Source of the DNA: an uncultured Saprospiraceae bacterium
GTDB taxonomy: Bacteria > Bacteroidota > Bacteroidia > Chitinophagales > Saprospiraceae
DNA: 38,670 nt
Direction: 5' to 3'
Assembly (NCBI GenBank): GCA_938001865.1
Contig: CALLAW010000099.1
Coordinates: forward strand, 1 to 38,670
Numbering within the stretch: the first letter of the stretch is position 1; each line of letters opens with the position of its first letter. This document shows, piece by piece, positions 7,894 through 18,073 of the stretch. The notes below the pieces were generated by a model. It saw only the letters and a program-made list of their open reading frames with translations. It was not told where the DNA came from and did not search any database. The position numbers were made by a program, and so were the translations under genes.

Positions 7894-10071
7894 TTAATTT
7901 CCACTCCCAGCGGAAACAGTCGATCCCATTTCATAAAACATAAATGCCAATACATCAGCAGCTTGCTGAATCCTCATATCGGTTGGCATTCCCGCTCCAT
8001 GACCAGCACTGACATCTATCCTAATCAAGACCGGATTGTCACCTGTATGTTTGTGTTGCAGTTCTGAGATATACTTAAATGAATGAGCCGGTACTACCCT
8101 ATCATCATGGTCTGCAGTCGTCACCATCGTTGAAGGATAAGCAACTGATTTGACATTGTGCAATGGACTGTACTGTATCAAATATTTAAATGCTTCAGGA
8201 TCATCGCTTCGTCCATAGTCGCCTGCCCATGCCCAACCTATCGTAAACTGGTGATACCTCAACATATCAAGTACACCCACTCCTGGAAACGCAACTTTAA
8301 ACAAGTCTGGACGCTGTGTCATACAAGCTCCTACGAGTAATCCACCGTTAGACCTACCTTCGATAGCAAGCTTGCTTGGATTTGTGTAACCTTCAGCGAT
8401 GAGGAACTCTGCTGCTGCAATAAAGTCGTCAAAGACATTTTGCTTCCGCTCTTGAGTTCCAGCTTTATGCCATTCTGATCCAAATTCTCCACCACCTCTA
8501 AGGTTAGCAACTGCATAGATGCCTCCCTGCTCCAAGAGAGGCAATCGAGTCAAGCCAAATGAAGGAAGTAATGGAATGTCAAAACCTCCATAACCATACA
8601 AGAGTGTAGGTGTGTTACCGTCAGGAACGAGTCCTTTCTTATGAGTCAAGAAAACTGGAATCCTAGTTCCATCCTTACTCTGATACCATTTCTGTACTGT
8701 CACATAATCTTCTGAGACAAAGTCTACCTCTGGAGATCTGAACGGCACTAATTCATAGCTCTCTGTATCAAAGCTATAGATGGCACCTGGTTGAGTATAC
8801 GATGTAAATGATAAGAATCCAGTAGACTCCTCTTTCTTCCCAGATAGACTAGCCGAACCAATTCCAGGAAGTTCAATATCTGCAAGTTTATTCCCTTCCA
8901 TATCATAAGCAACAAGAGCCGTACTCGCATTGTGCATATAATTTGCAAAGAACTTACCACCAATCATTGACACACCTCTGAGAACATCATCACTCACAGG
9001 AATAACTGTATTGAATGCAGGTCGACCACCCTTGACGATCGAGTAATCAACTGAGATAAGTTTCTGCTTAGGTGTATCTGCATTAGTGACAAAGTAAAGC
9101 AGGTTGTCATTATTCCCAATAAAGTTATAATCAGCTTCAAACCCATAAACGAGTTGAGTGAGTTCATCTTTGGTATCGAGTGCTTTAAGGTAAACTTCAT
9201 TTCCACTTGTTGACTCTGAAGTATTGACGATCAAGTACTTCTCGTCACTACTCGTAGATCCAAATACATTACGCTGCGGATTGTCTTTGTCAAGGTAAAC
9301 TAATTCATCAGTATCTTGACTCTCCCCTAGCTTATGGAAGTATAGGCTGTGATATTCATTCTTTGCAGAAAGCTCTCCGTCCTCAGAAGGAGCTGGATAT
9401 CTAGAATAGTAAAAACCATCACCACTCCAAGAGATTCCACTAAACTTGATCCACTCTAACTTATCATCCAAGTGTGTGTTATTGACAACATCCAAGATCC
9501 TAATTTCTCTCCAATCACTGCCACCTGTTGACACTTGATAGGCAAGCAGATTCCCTTCCTTATTGAAGCTCATACCACCAAGTGAACTTGTACCATCTTC
9601 ACTAAATTGATTTGGATCGAGTACAACCTCTCCATCCTTATCTTCCTTGTTCTTTACTCTATAAAGGACACTTTGATTTTGGAGACCATCATTGGCAAAG
9701 TAGTAATAATACTCACCTTCTTTGAATGGTATTCCATAACGTTCATAATTCCACAATTCTTCAAGCCTCTGCTTAAATACGTCTCTACTCGGAATCTGAT
9801 CAAGGTAGTCAAATGTAACCTTATTCTGAGCAGTCACCCATGCCTTAGTCTCTTCACTATTATCATCTTCTAGCCATCTGTAGTGATCAGTGATCTGAGT
9901 ACCGTGATAATCATCTATCACATCGCTATCTCTGAAAGTTTCTGGATAGTTCAACTTCATTTTGTCATTCATCTCTGTTGTCTCTTGTTTGATCTCATTA
10001 GCGACCTTAGGGTTGCAAGCAATGAGGAGTCCTATAATGATTCCTAGTAATCCGATTTTGTGCAGGTTCAT
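7894..10071 (-). CDS. Prolyl oligopeptidase lipoprotein (S9A)
   Basis: A 725-residue serine peptidase of family S9A that cuts short peptides after proline. The N-terminus is a lipoprotein signal with the lipobox Cys at residue 19 (LLIAC), so unlike the cytoplasmic mammalian enzyme it is anchored to a membrane and faces outward. Residues 40-110 show YRWLEDD and the N-terminal segment of the family; about 110-450 is the seven-bladed propeller. The C-terminal alpha/beta hydrolase domain has GYGGF, the nucleophile in GRSNGG (Ser574), DHDDRVVP with the catalytic Asp near 656, and SAGHGAGMPT with His691. Length is close to the usual 700-730. It may supply peptides to the cell. It follows the TonB receptor by 57 bases on the same strand and could share its transcript. 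Confidence 0.95.
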   Translation of the reverse strand: MNLHKIGLLGIIIGLLIACNPKVANEIKQETTEMNDKMKLNYPETFRDSDVIDDYHGTQITDHYRWLEDDNSEETKAWVTAQNKVTFDYLDQIPSRDVFKQRLEELWNYERYGIPFKEGEYYYYFANDGLQNQSVLYRVKNKEDKDGEVVLDPNQFSEDGTSSLGGMSFNKEGNLLAYQVSTGGSDWREIRILDVVNNTHLDDKLEWIKFSGISWSGDGFYYSRYPAPSEDGELSAKNEYHSLYFHKLGESQDTDELVYLDKDNPQRNVFGSTSSDEKYLIVNTSESTSGNEVYLKALDTKDELTQLVYGFEADYNFIGNNDNLLYFVTNADTPKQKLISVDYSIVKGGRPAFNTVIPVSDDVLRGVSMIGGKFFANYMHNASTALVAYDMEGNKLADIELPGIGSASLSGKKEESTGFLSFTSYTQPGAIYSFDTESYELVPFRSPEVDFVSEDYVTVQKWYQSKDGTRIPVFLTHKKGLVPDGNTPTLLYGYGGFDIPLLPSFGLTRLPLLEQGGIYAVANLRGGGEFGSEWHKAGTQERKQNVFDDFIAAAEFLIAEGYTNPSKLAIEGRSNGGLLVGACMTQRPDLFKVAFPGVGVLDMLRYHQFTIGWAWAGDYGRSDDPEAFKYLIQYSPLHNVKSVAYPSTMVTTADHDDRVVPAHSFKYISELQHKHTGDNPVLIRIDVSAGHGAGMPTDMRIQQAADVLAFMFYEMGSTVSAGSGN

Positions 10072-10128
10072 AGCAGGTTTGTTTTTTAAGGTTAACTATA
10101 CATTTACCTAGAGTGTAGTAACTACTCA

Positions 10129-12747
10129 TCACTCGTAAGGCAACTTATATCTCAATCCAAAATAGATCGTCCGACCAAAGATAGGTGCCCAAATATATGA
10201 AGCATCGAAGTTTCTATTATTTGGGTCATCGGCAGAGATGATTGGATTGTCTAATCTATAGTCAAAGAGATTCTCTGCACCAACATATATCTCAAAGTCA
10301 TCTGAAAGAAACTTACGTACTTGAGTATTAGCGATGAAGTAACTTGGAGTATTCTCTTCTAACTGATATTGAGCTTCGAGCCAATCTGTACTTGGCAGAC
10401 GTTGACTTCCTCTCCAGTTAAGTGTAAAGTCAAAGTACAACTTACTCTTCGTCTCATAAGCAAGGTTGATAAATGCTTTGTGAACAGGGTTGAGTGGAAT
10501 CGTCTTTATCTGTTCTCCAAAGCGAGCCTTATTCTCGTTGAACCGATAGGCAAGTCTAATGTCAAATCGATCGATGAGTTCGACATCTATCTGAGCTTGG
10601 GCACTTTGACCGTACGAGTCTCCTTGTTGATTGTAGAATAAGATCGTACCGTCAAGTCTTGATTCCATATCAGCAATGACTTGATTTTCGAAGTACGTAT
10701 AATAGTAATCTAGGCTCAGTGTTGATGATCTACCAAGTCTAAGTGACTGTGTCAGATTGCCACCAACATTCCATGACGTCTCTCTGTCAAGACCGTATGG
10801 AGTGTCACCGAACTCACTGACCAACTCGATCCTACGATTACTGGCATAGATACTTGGGTTCTCAGCAAACGGATTAGCAGTCCTCCACCCTTTGCCTGCT
10901 ATTGCTCTCAGTACTGAGTTGTCACTCAATGCATATCTGATATGGATTCGTGGTATGTACACCAAGCCATAGTTATTGTGATAATCTAGTCTACTGCTTA
11001 AGACTAAAGTCAATTTGGAAAACGGTTTATGAGAATATTCTACAAATGCTCCTGGTACGGTTTCTATTCTATTGAAGTACTGCGAGTCAAATCTATTCAA
11101 CACTGTTTCTTCTATTTCGTCTTGGAGGTAACTCACTCCTGCCTTAATCACCTGATCCTCATTGAATAGATTGGATTGAAAGATGAAATTTCCATAGAGT
11201 ACTTGATGATCTACTCCATAGTATTTATTAGTATAATCATTGGCTGACGAATGATCTGTATAACTCACTTGTAACCCTATACTTCTATTCATCTCTTCAT
11301 TGAAAACTTTTCCGATTTTTGACCACAATTCGAGCTTTTGCATCTCGCTATCTAATCCCCAATATGCAGAGCTGTTAGATGAAAGATCTGGCATAAACTC
11401 TACTTGTCCTCCTATCTTATCCGATGTACTATACTTGACTCCTACCTGTGCTTGCAGACCATTGCGGTGCTGATATTTCCAACGGTTGATACCGATAAAG
11501 GTTTGACTCAGTGGATTATCTAGAAATCCATCTCGATTTCGATCATTTCTTCGCTGTCTTTCATCGGCATGGATGAGGAATGCAGTTGAGATATTTTTAC
11601 TAATTTTTTGCCTGACGAAGAGATTACCCTCATATCTCCCACCTTCATTAGCATAGAGATTGAGAAATACTCGTTCCTTTCTTTCTGGTTTACGGAGTTC
11701 CAGATTGATCTGTCCTGTCATGTTTTCAAATCCATTGACCACACTCCCGACTCCCTTACTGAGATTGATACTACTGATCCATGGTCCTGGAGTCAATTCA
11801 AGTCCTTGGATGACACCAATACTCCTGACATCGGGGATAAGTTCTCTTGTGATTTGGACATATTTGCCAGCGAGCCCTAGCATCTGGATCTGTCGTGTCC
11901 CTGTGATAGCATCAGTAAAACTTACATCTATGGCAGGACTAGTCTCAAAGCTTTCTGACAGACTACAACAGGCCGCCTTGCACAACTCTTCTTCTGTGAC
12001 TAAGTGGGTTTGGATAGGATTGACAAATGATATCTCAGTTGTATTAGCTCGGTATGAGATGACTACTTCGTCTGTAACCAGGGTACTATTCATGATATGC
12101 GAGACTTCATTGACTTGTGAGATATCAATCGTATCAGACTGAAATCCCACATAACTGATTACTATCTGATCGACCTGAGGCAGTCGACCTATCTCAAATC
12201 GTCCATCGACATCAGTAGAGCCACCAGCAGATCTTCCGATATATTGAATCGTAGCTCCGATCAGAGGTTGGATCTCACCATCAGACTCTTGCGAGTAAAT
12301 GGTACCTGTGATGAATGATGAGAGTTGCACTTGTGGATTATCAATCGGGAGTGTGTCAAAGCTTATCTGATAAAGATTAGGGTCATATCCATCAAAATCT
12401 CTATACTGACAACATGCAGCTAATTCGTTATAAGTAGCTTGTGAAGCGGGTGACAGTTCACTATCATATCCCGCTTGGCTAAGTGCAGCACCTAGGTCAG
12501 CTTGATTAAACTCTGGATCTCGAGTCTCGAGATTGAGCATCTTGGAGTCTAAGTCATAGACAGCAGATATCACTCCGTTGACTTGACTTGCTGCGGATTC
12601 GATATTGGCCTTACACATCCCACAGTTCCCTGCCACATTTACCTGGAGTGTAGACTGGGTCAAGCCCAAAAAAGGAGTTAGAATAAAAAATAGAAGAATA
12701 GTCAATAGACTTATCTGTACTCTGAAAGCACCTAATATTGAATTCAT
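10129..12747 (-). CDS. TonB-dependent outer-membrane receptor with N-terminal HMA domain
   Basis: An 872-residue receptor. The chosen ATG at 12747 gives a clean signal peptide (residues 1-30, ending FLGLTQ); an upstream in-frame ATG at 12882 would overlap the preceding gene. Residues 34-95 form a heavy-metal-associated fold with GNCGMC (Cys42, Cys45). A carboxypeptidase-regulatory-like domain follows at about 165-235 (GTIYSQESDGEIQPLIGAT). The plug contains the striking CKAACCSLSESFETSPAIDV and QIQMLGLAG. The remaining roughly 500 residues are the 22-strand barrel, ending in YFGLRYKLPYE. Family members are annotated for uptake or export of transition metals such as copper or zinc; the metal is not decided here. 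The DUF6660-like gene 76 bases upstream is its usual partner. Confidence 0.92.
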   Translation of the reverse strand: MNSILGAFRVQISLLTILLFFILTPFLGLTQSTLQVNVAGNCGMCKANIESAASQVNGVISAVYDLDSKMLNLETRDPEFNQADLGAALSQAGYDSELSPASQATYNELAACCQYRDFDGYDPNLYQISFDTLPIDNPQVQLSSFITGTIYSQESDGEIQPLIGATIQYIGRSAGGSTDVDGRFEIGRLPQVDQIVISYVGFQSDTIDISQVNEVSHIMNSTLVTDEVVISYRANTTEISFVNPIQTHLVTEEELCKAACCSLSESFETSPAIDVSFTDAITGTRQIQMLGLAGKYVQITRELIPDVRSIGVIQGLELTPGPWISSINLSKGVGSVVNGFENMTGQINLELRKPERKERVFLNLYANEGGRYEGNLFVRQKISKNISTAFLIHADERQRRNDRNRDGFLDNPLSQTFIGINRWKYQHRNGLQAQVGVKYSTSDKIGGQVEFMPDLSSNSSAYWGLDSEMQKLELWSKIGKVFNEEMNRSIGLQVSYTDHSSANDYTNKYYGVDHQVLYGNFIFQSNLFNEDQVIKAGVSYLQDEIEETVLNRFDSQYFNRIETVPGAFVEYSHKPFSKLTLVLSSRLDYHNNYGLVYIPRIHIRYALSDNSVLRAIAGKGWRTANPFAENPSIYASNRRIELVSEFGDTPYGLDRETSWNVGGNLTQSLRLGRSSTLSLDYYYTYFENQVIADMESRLDGTILFYNQQGDSYGQSAQAQIDVELIDRFDIRLAYRFNENKARFGEQIKTIPLNPVHKAFINLAYETKSKLYFDFTLNWRGSQRLPSTDWLEAQYQLEENTPSYFIANTQVRKFLSDDFEIYVGAENLFDYRLDNPIISADDPNNRNFDASYIWAPIFGRTIYFGLRYKLPYE

Positions 12748-12823
12748 ATTTAAGGTAATTAAAAAAAAAATGAGAAAGACAATTGATGTACGGACAAGAC
12801 AAAGGTATGCCTTGCTGAATAGT

Positions 12824-13126
12824 CTATCCCACGACTGGCGGATGCCAAAGAGTATGTGAATAATGATACTTATAGCTCTCACTATACTCAGGAATCACAC
12901 CCGAGAGCTCACTTTCTGTCCAATCCACTATAGAAGTCACCTCTTGAATCACAGTATTGTAACCGCAATGAAGACACATACACGAAGTCGAACAGTCATC
13001 ATCGTTAATCGGTGTTTCTGTATCCGTAACTTCGAGAGATTCACTACAACAGCTCGAGCTGTCACAAGATGGCAGAACTGTCAACTTGAAAAACATAAGT
13101 GCTAATATGACTGGAAGAAGTCTCAT
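12824..13126 (-). CDS. Cys-rich secreted DUF6660-like protein, metal-linked
   Basis: A 100-residue protein from the ATG at 13126. Residues 1-20 are a hydrophobic signal (MRLLPVILALMFFKLTVLPS), followed by a Cys at 21. The mature part has two cysteine clusters: CDSSSCC (21-27) and CSTSCMCLHCG (45-55). The C-terminus (HTLWHPPVVG) is the conserved aromatic and proline-rich end of DUF6660 proteins. This family often sits just upstream of HMA-type TonB receptors in Bacteroidota, exactly as here. The cysteines suggest binding of a soft metal such as copper, zinc or cadmium in the periplasm; that is inference. The adjacent spacer 13127-13413 contains no further gene. A weak TTTG-N21-TATCTTTA promoter match lies just upstream at 13134-13166. 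Confidence 0.75.
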   Translation of the reverse strand: MRLLPVILALMFFKLTVLPSCDSSSCCSESLEVTDTETPINDDDCSTSCMCLHCGYNTVIQEVTSIVDWTESELSGVIPEYSESYKYHYSHTLWHPPVVG

Positions 13127-13385
13127 TCTAATGTAAAGATAAGATAAATTCAAAATATGTAACAAACTCAGTAATTTATCAATTGAACCTTTAACATCTT
13201 TAACCTACAGATCATCTTTACTTTGATAAATCTACAGATGGTATAATCAATTTAATGATGATAATTGCAGAGCATTTACATGCAAATGTCTCCCTATATA
13301 TGAGATCCTGCTACACAATATCGATATAAGACCACTTTGAGCAAAACCCAAGCTATTTTGAGTGAAATTTAGAATTATAGATTGA

Positions 13386-15083
<1,698 letters not shown>

Positions 15084-15092
15084 GACATCCGT

Positions 15093-15629
15093 ATGAAGGA
15101 AACAGAAAAGCTTAAACTGCAAGAGTTAGGTCGAGTCTCTGTGGAGACATACAAAACTCAAGAAAAGCTTCCTGTTACAGTTGTCTTGGACAATCTGAGA
15201 TCTGGTCTCAATGTTGGTTCGTTTTTCAGGACTTGTGATTCGTTTGGGCTCGACTCAATCATCTTGACTGGGATCTGTCCTACCCCACCGCATAAGGAAA
15301 TTCATAAGTCTGCTATTGGAGCTACACTCAGTGTGGATCACCAATACTTCGCTACAATTGAAGAGGCAGTAGATGATCTCAAGAGCAAAGGTGTGATCCT
15401 CATCGGCATCGAACAGACAAACAATTCAGTTCACTTAGCAGACTTCACTTGGCCCGAAGGACCAATCGCGATCGTATTTGGAAATGAAGTGGAAGGTGTC
15501 TCATCATCTATCGTTAATAAGTTAGACCATGTCATCGATCTACAACAATTTGGCACTAAGCATAGTCTCAATGTTGCAGTGTGTGGAGGTATTGTGTTGT
15601 GGAGTGTGAGTAAGGGGTTGAGAAAGTAA
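15093..15629 (+). CDS. TrmH/SpoU-family RNA methyltransferase
   Basis: A 178-residue SPOUT methyltransferase, likely adding a 2'-O-methyl group to tRNA or rRNA. The three SpoU motifs are present: LDNLRSGLNVGSFFRTCDSF (motif 1, about 32-51), IAIVFGNEVEGVS (motif 2) and TKHSLNVAVCGGIVLW (motif 3), which form the knotted cofactor site. It lacks the extra N-terminal substrate-binding domain of RlmB, so it is a minimal member. The exact target cannot be told from sequence; TrmL-like or TrmH-like relatives modify tRNA positions 34 or 18. It begins 9 bases after pyrG. Its end faces the unusual repeat region, which may also stop its transcript. Confidence 0.9.
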   Translation: MKETEKLKLQELGRVSVETYKTQEKLPVTVVLDNLRSGLNVGSFFRTCDSFGLDSIILTGICPTPPHKEIHKSAIGATLSVDHQYFATIEEAVDDLKSKGVILIGIEQTNNSVHLADFTWPEGPIAIVFGNEVEGVSSSIVNKLDHVIDLQQFGTKHSLNVAVCGGIVLWSVSKGLRK

Positions 15630-15726
15630 GAGATTGTTGTGCTAGTTGATGTGTTGATTGCTAATATAGATAGCTGATCTTGATTGCTAATCGGGATTGC
15701 TAAGCTTGACTGCTAAGCCAGATTGC

Positions 15727-15909
15727 TGTACTTGACTCTATTTATTTACTTCCTTTATTTCTAGTACTGAGATACTATGTTACCTTTCTTCGCATCGACC
15801 TTCTCTTCATTTTTTTCATTGATAAAAAAACGAAGCAAAAAAATCTAGCCTAATTAAACTCGTTCCACTCGAACAGTAATTAGGCGGCCTCTCCGCCACC
15901 TAAGCGGGA
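15727..15909. repeat. Repeat block 1, triple hairpin
   Basis: The best-preserved block. Hairpin A at 15805-15835 pairs CTTC plus seven T with seven A plus GAAG around a CATTGAT loop. Hairpin B pairs GCCTAATTA (15848-15856) with TAATTAGGC (15877-15885), and an inner GTTC/GAAC pair sits in its loop. Hairpin C pairs GGCGG (15883-15887) with CCGCC (15893-15897) and overlaps the end of B by three bases. The T- and A-tracts could act as terminators on either strand. Confidence 0.85.
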
Positions 15910-16005
15910 TTGCTAAGCAGGACTGCTGAACTGGGATTTCTATGCTGAATTGCTGATCTGGATATCTATTTGGGTTTTCTAATCGAGATTACTAAGCTGG
16001 GTTGC

Positions 16006-16188
16006 TGTACTTGACTCTACTTATTTACTTCCTTTATTTCTAGTACTGGGGTGCTGTGTCACCTTTCTTCGCATCGGCCTTCTCTTCATTTTTTTCATTG
16101 ATAAAAAAACGAAGCAAAAAAATCTAGCCTAATTAAACTCGTTCCACTCGAACAGTAATTAGGCGACCTCTCCGCCACCTAAGCGGGA
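16006..16188. repeat. Repeat block 2, triple hairpin
   Basis: Aligned base for base with block 1 at an offset of 279. Hairpins A and B are intact. Hairpin C has one mismatch (GGCGA against CCGCC). Differences from block 1 cluster in the T-rich first 60 bases. Confidence 0.85.
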
Positions 16189-16284
16189 TAGCTAATCGGG
16201 ATATCTAAGCTGGGATTGCTAAGCTGGATTGCTAATCGGGACTTCTAAGCTAGGTTGCTAATCTTGATTGCAAAGCCAGCTTGC

Positions 16285-16466
16285 TGTATGTGACTCTACT
16301 CATTTGCTTTCCTCATACCTAGCACTCAGGCGCTGTGTCTCCTTTCTTCGCATCGACCTTCTTTTCATTTTTTTCATTGATAAAAAAACGAAGCAAAAAA
16401 ATCTAGCCTAATTAAACTCCTTCCACTCGTACAGTAATTAGCGACCTCTCCGTCACCTTAGCGGGA
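16285..16466. repeat. Repeat block 3, degenerate triple hairpin
   Basis: Same offset of 279 from block 2 and one base shorter through a deletion at the end of hairpin B. Hairpin A is intact. The loop pairing of B is lost (CTTC/GTAC), and C is reduced to a GAC/GTC core. This copy is the most diverged. Confidence 0.85.
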
Positions 16467-16608
16467 TAGCTAATCTGGACTGCTAAGCTGGATTACTAAG
16501 TGGGATTACTGACCGGGATTGATAAGTCAGATTGCTAATCGGGACTTCTAAGCTGGGATTGCTAAGCTTGATTTCTAATCAGGGTTGCTCTATGTGACCT
16601 TAGAAGTG

Positions 16609-17628
16609 TTATGCTAAGACTGCTGCAGACTTCACTGTTTTGATGATTCGAGATGCGACTTTGTATGGATCAGCAGAAGATGCAGGTCTTCTATCCTCTA
16701 ACCATCCTTTCCATCCAGCTTCCACTGTAGCGATTGGTATCCTGATTGATGCTCCCCTGTCAGAGATGCCATAGCTGAAGTCATTGATAGACGCTGTCTC
16801 ATGGAGTCCAGTGAGTCTCTTATCATTATCAGGTCCATAGACAGCGATATGCTCCTTGACCACTGGTCTAAATGCTTCGCATACTGCTTCATAATCTTCT
16901 TTCTTACCAGACGTCCTTAATAGAGTGTTAGAAAAATTGGCATGCATACCTGATCCATTCCAATCCCCATCACCTAGAGGCTTACAGTGATACTCGACAT
17001 AGACACCATACTCTTCACAGATCCGTTCAAGTAAGTATCTGGCCACCCATATCTGATCTCCTGCTGCCTTAGCACCTTTAGCGAAGATCTGATACTCCCA
17101 TTGTCCTATTGCCACCTCAGCATTGACTCCTTCTATATTGAGCCCAGCATCGATGCAGGCATCCATATGCTTATCTACTATCTCACGTCCGATTGCATTC
17201 CTTGCTCCTACGCTACAGTAATATTGACCTTGCTCAGTTGGCTCACCCTCTAGAGGCCAACCAATAGGCATATTAGTATCTACATCAAACAAGAAATACT
17301 CTTGCTCAAATCCAAACCAAAAATCATTATCATCATCATCTATAGTTGCTCTTCCATTAGACTCATGTGGTGTTCCATCAGCTTCTAATACCTCACACAT
17401 GACAAAGTATGCATTCCTCCGCAGCGGATCAGGACACAAAAATACAGGCTTGAGTATACAGTCCGAATTGCCACCTTCAGCTTGCTGAGTGGATGATCCA
17501 TCAAATGACCAATTAGCTACATCAGCGAGATTCCCTGAAAAATCCTTTTCGACCTTAGTTTTACTTCTTAGACTTTGGACTGGTTTGTATCCGTCTAACC
17601 ACAAATACTCGAGTTTTGATTTTGTCAT
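16609..17628 (-). CDS. glnA: Glutamine synthetase, type II (GSII)
   Basis: A 339-residue glutamine synthetase, forming glutamine from glutamate, ammonia and ATP. The short length and motifs fit the GSII class best known from eukaryotes and some bacteria, not the 470-residue GSI or 730-residue GSIII. Visible are the beta-Grasp segment with NWSFDGSSTQQAEGGNSDCI (about residues 39-58), FGFEQEYFLFD for metal binding, CSVGARNAIGRE, the catalytic domain with DWNGSGMHANFS, LTGLHETASI and the SDRGASIRIP loop. GSII has no adenylylation loop, so that control is not expected. A good promoter lies at 17676-17707. The gene ends against the repeat region, and no nitrogen-regulator gene is adjacent. Confidence 0.95.
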   Translation of the reverse strand: MTKSKLEYLWLDGYKPVQSLRSKTKVEKDFSGNLADVANWSFDGSSTQQAEGGNSDCILKPVFLCPDPLRRNAYFVMCEVLEADGTPHESNGRATIDDDDNDFWFGFEQEYFLFDVDTNMPIGWPLEGEPTEQGQYYCSVGARNAIGREIVDKHMDACIDAGLNIEGVNAEVAIGQWEYQIFAKGAKAAGDQIWVARYLLERICEEYGVYVEYHCKPLGDGDWNGSGMHANFSNTLLRTSGKKEDYEAVCEAFRPVVKEHIAVYGPDNDKRLTGLHETASINDFSYGISDRGASIRIPIATVEAGWKGWLEDRRPASSADPYKVASRIIKTVKSAAVLA

Positions 17629-17675
17629 TTCTAATTACGTATTGAAGAACTTAATAATGTTTTAATTTGCTGCAG

Positions 17676-17707
17676 CAAAGGTATCTGGGCATACGAGTTC
17701 TTCTCAA
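17676..17707 (-). promoter_or_regulatory. glnA promoter
   Basis: On the minus strand, TTG (17707-17705), a 21-base spacer and TACCTTTG (17683-17676), an exact TAnnTTTG match. Transcription would begin near 17670, giving a leader of about 40 bases. The rest of the spacer to 17958 has a possible hairpin AGAGAGT-N11-ACTCTCT (17837-17861) and the tRNA hairpin, but no gene. Confidence 0.7.
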
Positions 17708-17908
17708 TAAAAACAAACCAACTTTGTTATATCAAAATAGGTACATTATATATGTAACTTATTGTTTAACAAAGATATATGTTTGTCTATTTTGTGATTT
17801 GATCTATTCATAATCAGATCAAATTAACTCTAATAAAGAGAGTAGATAAGCCCGACTCTCTGATAGATGATTACCCAGCAGCGGACAAAATGAAAGAGGC
17901 TATAAACT

Positions 17909-17946
17909 CCAAGAGTCCATCACCTTGTAAGGTAATGGACTCTTGG
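17909..17946 (-). terminator. Long hairpin after tRNA-Arg
   Basis: CCAAGAGTCCAT (17909-17920) pairs perfectly with ATGGACTCTTGG (17935-17946), and ACCTT/AAGGT extends the stem after one mismatch. It lies 13 bases beyond the tRNA 3' end. No strong U-tract follows on the minus strand, so it may be a processing or protective stem as much as a terminator. Confidence 0.6.
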
Positions 17947-17958
17947 ATAACTTCTTAG

Positions 17959-18032
17959 TGACCACGGAAGGATTCGAACCCTCAACCCTCAGAGCCGAAA
18001 TCTGATATTCTATCCAGTTGAACTACGTAGCC
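17959..18032 (-). tRNA. tRNA-Arg (anticodon TCG)
   Basis: A 74-base cloverleaf on the minus strand. The acceptor stem GGCTACG pairs with CGTGGTC, with two G-U pairs, and the discriminator is A. The D-arm contains AGTTCAACTGGATAGAAT. The anticodon stem TCAGA/TCTGA closes the loop TTTCGGC, giving anticodon TCG, which reads CGA. The T-arm GAGGG-TTCGAAT-CCTTC is canonical. The 3' CCA is not encoded. It starts 41 bases after the NamZ-type gene stop on the same strand. Confidence 0.95.
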
Positions 18033-18073
18033 AATGTCCATCAAATGTACTACGACATGCCGAAACTACATAA

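Larger units (their letters stand above)
15640..16608. repeat. Composite tandem repeat region between trmH-like gene and glnA
   Basis: About 970 bases without any coding frame. Three 183-base blocks with three hairpins each (15727-15909, 16006-16188, 16285-16466) repeat at exactly 279 bases. They are separated and flanked by arrays of a degenerate 13-base unit with consensus near GATTGCTAAGCTG: about six units before block 1, seven to eight between blocks and ten after block 3. The 13-base period and the TAA in nearly every unit close all forward frames, so it is not a protein repeat. It lies between converging genes and may act in termination, but its size is far beyond a terminator. Confidence 0.9.

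Noticed and set aside
11608-12142. Plus-strand frames opposite the TonB receptor
   Set aside because: Antisense to the conserved plug region; translations show no signal peptide or domain.
12748-12882. Longer TonB receptor starting at 12882
   Set aside because: It overlaps the DUF6660-like gene and puts a second hydrophobic stretch before a good signal peptide.
15640-16608. CRISPR array
   Set aside because: Repeats are degenerate 13-mers without unique spacers of constant size, and no cas gene is in the window.
15640-16608. Insertion sequence
   Set aside because: No transposase frame and no terminal inverted repeats with target duplication could be seen.
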